Source: Cytophagales bacterium
GTDB lineage: Bacteria; Bacteroidota; Bacteroidia; Cytophagales; Cyclobacteriaceae
Length of the DNA: 64,000 nucleotides
Direction: 5' to 3'
NCBI GenBank assembly: GCA_022360015.1
Contig: JAKSDQ010000062.1
Location: 1 to 64,000, forward strand
The notes under the pieces were generated by a model. The model searched no databases. It saw nothing but the letters and a program-made list of their open reading frames with translations, and was not told the origin of the DNA. A program made the translations under genes and the position numbers. This document shows, piece after piece, positions 9,444-17,252 of the stretch (position 1 is its first letter; each line of letters begins with the position of its first letter).

Positions 9444-9473
9444 ATAGTATGGCTCAAAGCCATACTATGACTA
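9439..9473. repeat. Palindromic hairpin element, copy 1
   Basis: tagtcatagtatggct-caa-agccatactatgacta, perfect 16-bp arms. Confidence 0.9.
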
Positions 9474-9856
9474 GAACGCCATTACCTTCATCGAAACTTA
9501 AAATAATAAAATTCTAATGAGAATCCTTGTCCGCTGTTCACCTTCGAGCGAATTGTGTACGCTGGCGATACAAAATTAGTGAGAATTGAAAGAATACATT
9601 TTTATAAAACCTTGTAAATCAGGAAATTAAAATATTGGCATGTAGATTGGAGCAGATGAGTTAAAGCTATTTTAAAAGGTCAAATACTCAAATTAAAAAG
9701 GTCAGACAACTCAAAACCAAAAACTATGAAGGCTTTATACTATTTTGCGATTGATTATTTTCAGAAGAAAAAGAAAATAAAAAAAATTAAAATTCGAAAG
9801 AAATTATTATTTCAGAATCAATCCATTCTTATAGGTTAAATAGTTAAAATGTCGTG

Positions 9857-9902
9857 GCGCCACAAAGTCTTGTGGCGCTACTGCATTCTTTGGCGCCACA
9901 AG
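9857..9902 (-). terminator. Overlapping alternative hairpins downstream of the bacilliredoxin gene
   Basis: gcgccacaa(9857-9865)-agtc-ttgtggcgc(9870-9878), and cttgtggcgc(9869-9878) with gcgccacaag(9893-9902); the middle arm can pair with either side. Confidence 0.6.
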
Positions 9903-9919
9903 ATTTTGCAGCCTTGCGT

Positions 9920-10336
9920 TTAGCAATATTCATCAAATATCTGTGACAGGTGATCGGCAATCATCTCTGCAGACCTTCCTTCAATGTGATGTCTTTCTAC
10001 AAAATGAATCAACTCGCCATCTTTAAATAAAGCGATTGAGGGAGAAGAAGGAGGGTAGGGGGCAGTATATTCCCTGGCTTTGGCGACCGCTTCCTGATCA
10101 ACACCTGCAAAAACTGTCAACAATTCATTAGGCTTTTTGGTCGAATTCTCCACTGCCAACTTCACGCCGGGACGGGCTGAACCGGCAGCACAACCGCAAA
10201 CCGAATTAATCACCACCAGCGATGTGCCCTGGTGATCTTCAAGATGATTCACCACTTCGTTTCCTGTTTTTAACTCCTTAAAACCAGCAGTGGTTAAGTC
10301 TGCCCGCATAGGAGCTACTAATTCTTCTGGATACAT
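9920..10336 (-). CDS. BrxA/BrxB (YphP/YqiW) family bacilliredoxin
   Basis: 'LVVINSVCGCAAGSARPGV' CGC active site and full-length similarity to the family. Confidence 0.92.
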   Translation of the reverse strand: MYPEELVAPMRADLTTAGFKELKTGNEVVNHLEDHQGTSLVVINSVCGCAAGSARPGVKLAVENSTKKPNELLTVFAGVDQEAVAKAREYTAPYPPSSPSIALFKDGELIHFVERHHIEGRSAEMIADHLSQIFDEYC

Positions 10337-10364
10337 TTTATTGTTTTTTTTATTTGTTACTTAA

Positions 10365-10694
10365 TTACATAAATCCTAATTCCAGTTTAGCCGCCTCCGA
10401 CATCATGTCCGGCGAATAGGGAGGGTCGAAGGTCAGCTCGATTTGAACATCGTTTACACCTGCTATCTCTTTTACCTTCATTTCTATCTCAGCAGGTATG
10501 GCTTCTGCAGAGGGACATGATGGCGAAGTGAGCGTCATTTGAATGTAAACATTGTTGACCGGATAGACATTAATCTCGTAGATTAATCCAAGCTCATAAA
10601 CATCTACCGGTATTTCAGGGTCATAAACTTGCTTTATAGCTTCTACTATTTTGTCCTTTATCGAAATTTCCTGTGTTTCTTCTTTCATAATCAT
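10365..10694 (-). CDS. DUF59/MIP18-like Fe-S assembly protein (SufT-like)
   Basis: 'VYDPEIPVDVYELGLIYEI' and 'MTLTSPSCPSAEAIPAEIE' motifs; position in the suf operon. Confidence 0.9.
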   Translation of the reverse strand: MIMKEETQEISIKDKIVEAIKQVYDPEIPVDVYELGLIYEINVYPVNNVYIQMTLTSPSCPSAEAIPAEIEMKVKEIAGVNDVQIELTFDPPYSPDMMSEAAKLELGFM

Positions 10695-10700
10695 AAGAAC

Positions 10701-11147
10701 TTATGAGGCTTTACTTTCTATTTTGCTTTTATAGGCAATGGCATACATTTTCATTTGTTTAATCATAGCAACAAACCCGTTGGACCGTTGTGTACCGATA
10801 AAACGGTCCATGCCGATCCGATGAATAAAGTACAAATCCGCATGGATAATATCATCCACCTTTTGATCAGATAAAATGTTGACCAGTAAGCTCACCAGGC
10901 CTTTGGTAATTGCTGTATTGCTATCAGCGCTGAACCTGATACGGTCCTGATCTAACTCGGTTTTGAGCCATACTTTCGATTGACAGCCTTTTACAAGATT
11001 TTCCTCTACCTTATCGCTTTCCGGCAGGGGTGTTAATTTCTGCCCCAACTCCATCAGGTAAAAACTTGCCATTTCAACGTCTCCGTCCAATAGGGAAAAC
11101 GCTTCTATGATTTCGTCTTGTCTGGCGTTAATAGATGATTTTTGCAT
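10701..11147 (-). CDS. sufE: SufE cysteine desulfuration protein
   Basis: 'GCQSKVWLKTELDQDRIRFSADSNTAITKGLVSLLV' SufE motif; start set at MQKSSINARQDE; adjacent to sufS. Confidence 0.92.
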   Translation of the reverse strand: MQKSSINARQDEIIEAFSLLDGDVEMASFYLMELGQKLTPLPESDKVEENLVKGCQSKVWLKTELDQDRIRFSADSNTAITKGLVSLLVNILSDQKVDDIIHADLYFIHRIGMDRFIGTQRSNGFVAMIKQMKMYAIAYKSKIESKAS

Positions 11148-11148
11148 G

Positions 11149-12399
11149 CTACTTAAACCTTTCCGCAATATTCTTCAACCCCTCTACCATGATATCGATT
11201 TCTTCAAAAGTATTGTACAAAGACAGCGATGCCCGTACAGTACCTTCGATATTGAACAGATCCATCAGTGGTTGTGTGCAATGATGTCCTGTTCGCAGAG
11301 CCACTCCCCTGGCGTCCATCATCATGCCGATATCAAAATGATGAATGCCTTCCATAATGAAAGAGACTACACTTATTTTATTTTGTGCGGTACCTATTAG
11401 TTTCACACTGGGGATAGTTTGTAATCTTTCGTTGGCATACTGCAAGAGCTCATCTTCATATTTGCTGATGTTTTCTTTGCCATATGCTTCTACAAACTCC
11501 AGGGCTCTCTTGATAGCTACTACGTCGCCAATGTTGGGGGTACCTGCCTCAAATTTATAAGGAATATCGTTGTAAGTGGTTTTTTCAAAAGTCACTTCCT
11601 TGATCATTTCACCACCGCCTCTGAAAGGAGGCATAGCTTCCAGTAATGGCCTTTTACCATATAAAATGCCAGTCCCGGTGGGGCCGAATAGCTTATGCAT
11701 TGAAAATACATAGAAATCACAGTCCAGATCCTGCATATCGATTTCGATGTGTGCAGAGGCCTGGGCCCCGTCTATCAGAACTTTTGCACCATATTCGTGT
11801 GCTTTTTGTATCACCGCTTTGACCGGATTGATGGTACCCAGGGAATTGGAGATATGCACGATCGAAACCAGCCTGGTTCTTTCGGAAAGCATTTTTTCAA
11901 ACGCCTCAAAAACGATTTCCCCCCGGTCATTGATAGGAATTATTTTAAGTTTGGCTCCTGTCTCTTCGCATAACATCTGCCATGGAACTATGTTTGAATG
12001 GTGTTCCATCGAAGAAATAATGATTTCATCCCCTTCCCCGATGTTGGCCCTTCCAAAGGTACTTGCTATTAAATTGATACCATCTGTAGTGCCATAGGTA
12101 AAGATGATCTCCTCAGCCTCGGGGGCATTCATGAATTCCTTAACGGCCCTTCTGCTTTCCTCAAAAGCCGAAGTAGCCTTTTCGGCCAGTGTATGAATAC
12201 CTCTGTGTATGTTGGCATTGTACCCTGAATAATAATCGGTTAATGCCTCGATAACCCTCAATGGTTTCTGGGTAGTAGCAGCATTGTCAAAGTAAACCAA
12301 CGGTTTTCCGTTTACTTGCTGGTGAAGAATAGGAAACTCCGCCCTGATTTTCCGAATATCGAGGCCGTGCTTGTTTAAAGTTTCGTAGTTGCTACTCAT
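11149..12399 (-). CDS. sufS: SufS cysteine desulfurase
   Basis: 'YFDNAATTQKP', 'FSMHKLFGPTGTGILYGK' and 'RTGHHCTQPLM' motifs. Confidence 0.97.
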   Translation of the reverse strand: MSSNYETLNKHGLDIRKIRAEFPILHQQVNGKPLVYFDNAATTQKPLRVIEALTDYYSGYNANIHRGIHTLAEKATSAFEESRRAVKEFMNAPEAEEIIFTYGTTDGINLIASTFGRANIGEGDEIIISSMEHHSNIVPWQMLCEETGAKLKIIPINDRGEIVFEAFEKMLSERTRLVSIVHISNSLGTINPVKAVIQKAHEYGAKVLIDGAQASAHIEIDMQDLDCDFYVFSMHKLFGPTGTGILYGKRPLLEAMPPFRGGGEMIKEVTFEKTTYNDIPYKFEAGTPNIGDVVAIKRALEFVEAYGKENISKYEDELLQYANERLQTIPSVKLIGTAQNKISVVSFIMEGIHHFDIGMMMDARGVALRTGHHCTQPLMDLFNIEGTVRASLSLYNTFEEIDIMVEGLKNIAERFK

Positions 12400-12408
12400 C
12401 TTGGTTAT

Positions 12409-13779
12409 TTACCGGTTTAAACGGATACTTATATGGTGATCAATGTATTCTTTTAAAACGTCAATTTTAACATTTTCAAGAGCATCGATGGCAAAAGCGT
12501 ATAACAAAAGCGACCTGGCTTCCTGTTCACCCAGTCCCCGGGAACGCAAATAAAATAACTGCTCTTTATCCAACTGACCTGTGGTAGCGCCATGGGAACA
12601 TTTCACATCATCGGCCCATATTTCAAGTTGGGGCTTGGTATTGATACTTGCCTCATCAGAGAGCAGGATGTTTTTATTGGATTGAAAGGCATTTGTTTTT
12701 TGCGCATCCTGCCGCACGTAGATCTTGCCGTTAAAGACCCCGGTTGAATTACCTCCCAATATACCTTTGTAAAGTTCGTTGCTGTATGAGTGAGGCTTTC
12801 TGTGATCTACCATGGTTTGGTTATCAACATGCTGCCGATCATTCAGCAGGTATAAGCCGTGCATATTGGCTTCGCAGTGCTCATCGTCCAGTACCACATT
12901 CAAGTTGTTTCTAATCAGACTACCGGCCAGTGAAATGGTGGTGGTATTGAAGGTGCTTTTACCTGCCTGATATACCTGCGTATTGCCTACATGATAAGCA
13001 TTGTCTCCGTGAATTTCAAGTTTGTAATAATCTATGTAGGCATTTTCATCGACAATTATTTCGCTTACCGTGTTGGTAAAAGCTGCCTCATTGCCATGGT
13101 GAATGTAATTTTCGATGATACTCGCCTGACTGTTTTTACCTGCGATTATCAGGTTTCTTGGCTGAACTGCCCAATTGGCAGCGGTTGATTCGGCTATGGA
13201 ATAAATAACAATTGGCTTGTCGACAACCAGGTTGTCTTTTACTTTAATAAATGTTCCATCGAGCGAAAATGCAGTGTTCAGCGCAGTAAAGGGGTCTTTG
13301 TCAAATTCAGCATATTTGGCAAAGTAGGAGCCTACCAAATCCGGTTGTGACTCATAGGCACTTTTAAAATCGGTGATCTCCAGGCCCTTTAATGTAATAT
13401 CCAGGTTTGACAACTCCTGAGAGAAACGACCATTGATCAAGACGACATTGTAGGCATCGAGACCTTTGATCAATAATTCGCTGATCGCTGCTTTTGAAAT
13501 AGCCGGGATGCCCGGTGAAGCATAATCAAAATTGAATTGTTTCTTCAGCAACCTTGTAATCGGGGTATATTTGTAGTTTTCGGTTTTCCGGTCCGGCATG
13601 CCTAATTGCTCAAATGACCGGATAGCTTTTTTTCTGGTTTGGTGAAAATCTGTGAGACTTTTGCCATTCAATTCCTTTTCAAAAATCCCGAATTGCTCAA
13701 CGAAATTTTTATGTAAATCTATACTATTTGATGCGACCGTCATTGTCCTTATTTCATTTTTATAACAGAAAATAAACAA
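12409..13779 (-). CDS. sufD: SufD Fe-S cluster assembly protein
   Basis: 'DDVKCSHGATTGQLDKEQLFYLRSRGL' SufB/D signature; probable start at the internal Met (MTVASNS). Confidence 0.95.
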   Translation of the reverse strand: MFIFCYKNEIRTMTVASNSIDLHKNFVEQFGIFEKELNGKSLTDFHQTRKKAIRSFEQLGMPDRKTENYKYTPITRLLKKQFNFDYASPGIPAISKAAISELLIKGLDAYNVVLINGRFSQELSNLDITLKGLEITDFKSAYESQPDLVGSYFAKYAEFDKDPFTALNTAFSLDGTFIKVKDNLVVDKPIVIYSIAESTAANWAVQPRNLIIAGKNSQASIIENYIHHGNEAAFTNTVSEIIVDENAYIDYYKLEIHGDNAYHVGNTQVYQAGKSTFNTTTISLAGSLIRNNLNVVLDDEHCEANMHGLYLLNDRQHVDNQTMVDHRKPHSYSNELYKGILGGNSTGVFNGKIYVRQDAQKTNAFQSNKNILLSDEASINTKPQLEIWADDVKCSHGATTGQLDKEQLFYLRSRGLGEQEARSLLLYAFAIDALENVKIDVLKEYIDHHISIRLNR

Positions 13780-13785
13780 GCTGGA

Positions 13786-14541
13786 TTAATGGATAGGCTC
13801 TGCCTCCTTGATCCAGTCATAACCCTTTTCTTCCAGCTCCAGTGCCAATTCTTTAGGGCCGGATTTTACGATTTTTCCATTGTATAAAACATGGACGAAA
13901 TCAGGAACTATGTAGTCCAGCAGCCGCTGATAGTGGGTTACTACAATCGTTGCATTGTCTTTAGACTTTAAAGTGTTCACCCCATTGGCCACTACTTTTA
14001 GCGCATCGATATCCAGCCCGGAGTCTGTTTCATCCAGCACAGCAAGTCTGGGCTCCAGCATGGCCATCTGGAATATTTCATTACGTTTTTTTTCACCTCC
14101 TGAAAAGCCTTCATTCAATGACCTGTTTAACAGGGATTTATCAATCTCAACCAGCTTTATTTTCTCTTTCATTAACGACAGAAACGATACTGCGTCCAGG
14201 GGGTCCAAACCTCTGTGCTCACGTATCTGATTCAGTGCGGTTTTAAGAAAATTGGTAGAGCTGACACCTGGTATTTCAACGGGATACTGGAACGCAAGAA
14301 ACAGCCCTTCCCTGGCCCTTTCTTCTGCTTCCAACTCCAGTAAGTCTTTTCCCAGAAATTCAATGCTGCCTTCTGTCACCTCATAGTCCTCCCTGCCTGC
14401 GAGTACGGAGGCCAGGGTACTTTTTCCGGAACCGTTAGGTCCCATGATGGCATGTACCTCCCCGGGCTTTACCTCCAGATTGATGCCTTTTAATATTTGT
14501 TTATCTTCTATAGAAGCATGCAGATTCTTAATGCTTAACAT
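13786..14541 (-). CDS. sufC: SufC Fe-S cluster assembly ATPase
   Basis: Walker A 'GPNGSGKST', signature '[14 protein letters not shown]', '[11 protein letters not shown]'. Confidence 0.97.
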   Translation of the reverse strand: MLSIKNLHASIEDKQILKGINLEVKPGEVHAIMGPNGSGKSTLASVLAGREDYEVTEGSIEFLGKDLLELEAEERAREGLFLAFQYPVEIPGVSSTNFLKTALNQIREHRGLDPLDAVSFLSLMKEKIKLVEIDKSLLNRSLNEGFSGGEKKRNEIFQMAMLEPRLAVLDETDSGLDIDALKVVANGVNTLKSKDNATIVVTHYQRLLDYIVPDFVHVLYNGKIVKSGPKELALELEEKGYDWIKEAEPIH

Positions 14542-14649
14542 TTTTGTTCGATTTAGTAATAATTATTTGAAAGCTTTTAACAGATCTTTTAAGCTGCCAT
14601 CTCGTACCGGATGGCAGGGTAAAAAATCTTCTGTTAGAGTTCAATAAGT

Positions 14650-16095
14650 TTAACCTACGCTGCCTTCAAGTGTCAGCGCCAGCAACTTTTGAGCCTCGAC
14701 CGCAAATTCCATCGGTAGTTGATTGAGTACCTCCTTACAGTAACCATTTACGATCAGGGCCACCGCACTTTCTTCATCGATACCTCTTTGCAAACAATAA
14801 AAAATCTGATCTTCACCAATTTTAGATGTGGTTGCTTCGTGCTCAATCTGCGCTGAATTGTTGCTGGTTTCAATGTATGGGAAAGTATGAGCCCCACATT
14901 TGTCACCCATCAGCAATGAATCACATTGAGAGTGGTTTCTGGCATTTTTGGCGCGTTTGTGGATTTGTACAAGTCCGCGATAACTGTTTTGACTTTGTCC
15001 GGCAGAGACCCCTTTGGAAACGATGCGGCTCCTGGTATTTTTACCCAGGTGGATCATTTTGGTGCCTGTATCTGCCTGCTGCCAGTTGTTGGTGACCGCT
15101 ACAGAGTAAAATTCTCCGACAGAATGATCGCCTTTTAAAATGCAGCTAGGATATTTCCAGGTGATGGCTGAACCGGTTTCCACTTGCGTCCATGAGATCT
15201 TGGAATGATCGCCGGCACAAATACCTCTTTTTGTTACAAAATTATATATGCCACCTTTTCCGTCTTTATCACCCGGATACCAGTTTTGTACGGTAGAGTA
15301 TTTTATCTCTGCATGGTCGCAAGCATATAATTCTACCACTGCCGCGTGCAACTGGTTTTCATCCCGCATCGGCGCTGTGCAACCTTCCAGGTAGCTTACA
15401 TAAGAGCCCTCGTCAGCTATGATCAAGGTTCTTTCAAATTGCCCGGTATTTGCCGCATTGATCCGGAAATACGTGGATAATTCCATGGGACATCTCACTC
15501 CTTTAGGAATATAACAGAAAGAGCCATCAGAAAAAACTGCGGAATTTAACGCTGCAAAATAATTGTCATTTACCGGAACGACAGAACCTATATATTTTTT
15601 CACCAGTTCAGGGTGTTCCTGTACAGCTTCACTGAAAGAGCAAAAAATAATTCCTAACTCAGCCAGTTTATCTTTAAAGGTAGTAGCCACTGACACACTG
15701 TCTATGACAGCATCGACTGCAACCCCTGTCAATCTTTTTTGCTCATCCAGGGATATACCGAGTTTTTCAAAAGTCTCTCTTAATTCCGGATCCACCTCGT
15801 CCAGGCTTTTGGGGGCCACCTTTTGCTTGGGCGCAGAATAGTAGATGATATCCTGATAGTTTATTTCCGGATAGCTAACATTAGGCCATTTCGGTTCCTT
15901 GAGTGTGAGCCAGTGCCTGTAAGCTTTCAACCGCCACTCCAACATCCATTCAGGTTCATTTTTTTTGCTGGAAATGAACCGTATAATGTCTTCATTAAGG
16001 CCTTTGGGTGCTGAATCTGCTTCTATATTGGACTCAAAACCATATTTATATTCAGAGGAAGTTAGTTCTTCTAATATTTCAGTGTCTTTACTCAT
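14650..16095 (-). CDS. sufB: SufB Fe-S cluster scaffold
   Basis: '[51 protein letters not shown]' and '[17 protein letters not shown]'. Confidence 0.97.
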   Translation of the reverse strand: MSKDTEILEELTSSEYKYGFESNIEADSAPKGLNEDIIRFISSKKNEPEWMLEWRLKAYRHWLTLKEPKWPNVSYPEINYQDIIYYSAPKQKVAPKSLDEVDPELRETFEKLGISLDEQKRLTGVAVDAVIDSVSVATTFKDKLAELGIIFCSFSEAVQEHPELVKKYIGSVVPVNDNYFAALNSAVFSDGSFCYIPKGVRCPMELSTYFRINAANTGQFERTLIIADEGSYVSYLEGCTAPMRDENQLHAAVVELYACDHAEIKYSTVQNWYPGDKDGKGGIYNFVTKRGICAGDHSKISWTQVETGSAITWKYPSCILKGDHSVGEFYSVAVTNNWQQADTGTKMIHLGKNTRSRIVSKGVSAGQSQNSYRGLVQIHKRAKNARNHSQCDSLLMGDKCGAHTFPYIETSNNSAQIEHEATTSKIGEDQIFYCLQRGIDEESAVALIVNGYCKEVLNQLPMEFAVEAQKLLALTLEGSVG

Positions 16096-16184
16096 TTCTT
16101 TGCATATTTAGACTTATTAAAAATAACGAGGTAAAGTTACAACATAAAATCATTTTAAAAGTTTTTTATAGCCAATATTTAGAT

Positions 16185-16209
16185 TCGATTTTGTGATAGA
16201 TAAAATCGA
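16185..16209. promoter_or_regulatory. Palindrome upstream of sufB (candidate operator)
   Basis: tcgatttt-gtgatagat-aaaatcga, perfect 8-bp arms, about 90-115 bp upstream of the sufB start codon. Confidence 0.45.
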
Positions 16210-16327
16210 TAATATATGGTGCCATTTGTGCGTATTTGGCTGATAAAAATTATTTAAATTAATTCTAAATAAGAACTTTAGTGGTTAAACGCGCTCACCC
16301 CCCTAAAAGTTTTGAGTTTGTAAAAAT

Positions 16328-16807
16328 TTATAGATCTAACTGAATGTGGCGATTAAGTGTTTCTTCCAGGGAGATAAAGGTTTCGGTTCTTTCTATACCT
16401 TCGACTTTTTGGATTTTATCGTGCAATACTTCTCTTAAATGCTTGGTATCGCGACAATGAATTTTGATAAATATACTATAGTTACCAGTTGTATAGTGAA
16501 TTTTCACGATTTCCGGTATAGCTCTCAAATCTGTGGTTACCTGATCATATAAGGAATTCTTCTCCAAGTAAATACCCATAAATGCGGTAATGTCGACACC
16601 CATTTTTGAATAATCCATTTTAAGGGTGGTGCCTTTAACTACACCCATTTCTTCCAGCTTCCTCATTCTAACATGAACCGTACCCCCTGACACATATACT
16701 TTCTTAGCAATTTCCGTATATGGAATCTTAGCATCATCCATTAAAAGGGATAATATCTTAAGATCTATTTTGTCAATTTCATAATTTTTATCCGCTTTGG
16801 AATCCAT
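16328..16807 (-). CDS. Lrp/AsnC family transcriptional regulator
   Basis: 'IDLKILSLLMDDAKIPYTEIAKKVYVSGGTVHVRMRKLEEMGVVKG' HTH plus RAM domain. Confidence 0.95.
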   Translation of the reverse strand: MDSKADKNYEIDKIDLKILSLLMDDAKIPYTEIAKKVYVSGGTVHVRMRKLEEMGVVKGTTLKMDYSKMGVDITAFMGIYLEKNSLYDQVTTDLRAIPEIVKIHYTTGNYSIFIKIHCRDTKHLREVLHDKIQKVEGIERTETFISLEETLNRHIQLDL

Positions 16808-16938
16808 ATTTTGAGATATTTATAATATATTTTATGCAAAAATAAATGAAATGTAAATTTTTAGCAAATTTATTAAAAAAATTTTAATTTTTTTTCTTAT
16901 CTATTAAATTTGTAATCACAAAATAGTTAAATATATAC

Positions 16939-17060
16939 TGTAGGGTGTTGAAATTGGCAGACAAGCCCTCCTGTCTCGAGGGTGGAGATCACTGGATAAA
17001 CTACATATAGAGCTTGTGTGTAGCTAACTTCTCCGTGGAGGTTCGAGTCCTTCCCCTACA
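16939..17060 (+). tRNA. Atypical class-II tRNA or tRNA-like RNA (GUC anticodon triplet, 54-nt variable arm)
   Basis: Acceptor TGTAGGG/CCCTACA (7 bp); D arm TTG-AAATTGGCAGA-CAA; anticodon arm CCCTC-CTGTCTC-GAGGG; variable arm GGAG(16984-16987)/CTCC(17031-17034) with inner stem CTACATA(17001-17007)/TGTGTAG(17017-17023); T arm GGAGG-TTCGAGT-CCTTC; then G and CTTTTTTT. Confidence 0.8.
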
Positions 17061-17252
17061 GCTTTTTTTGGGTTTATGTTGTTTATTTATTAAAGGGGTT
17101 GCTTATGTAACCTCTTTTTATTTTGTCCAATCTTGATTATTTTTAGCAACTTTATTTATTTTCGGATAAGCGGTTACTGTTTAATTTTTTTCCGAAAATA
17201 GCATGTTGATTTAATTTAAGTTAGTTCATTCATTTTACCCAAAGCGAAAAGT

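Noticed and set aside
16939-17060. Selenocysteine tRNA
   Set aside because: The long variable arm and a possible eighth acceptor pair (C16938-G17061) are reminiscent, but the anticodon loop reads GUC rather than UCA, the D stem is only 3 bp, and no selA/selB is in the window.
16939-17060. tRNA-Leu with a group I intron
   Set aside because: The extra sequence is in the variable arm, not the anticodon loop, and about 40 nt is far too short for a group I intron.
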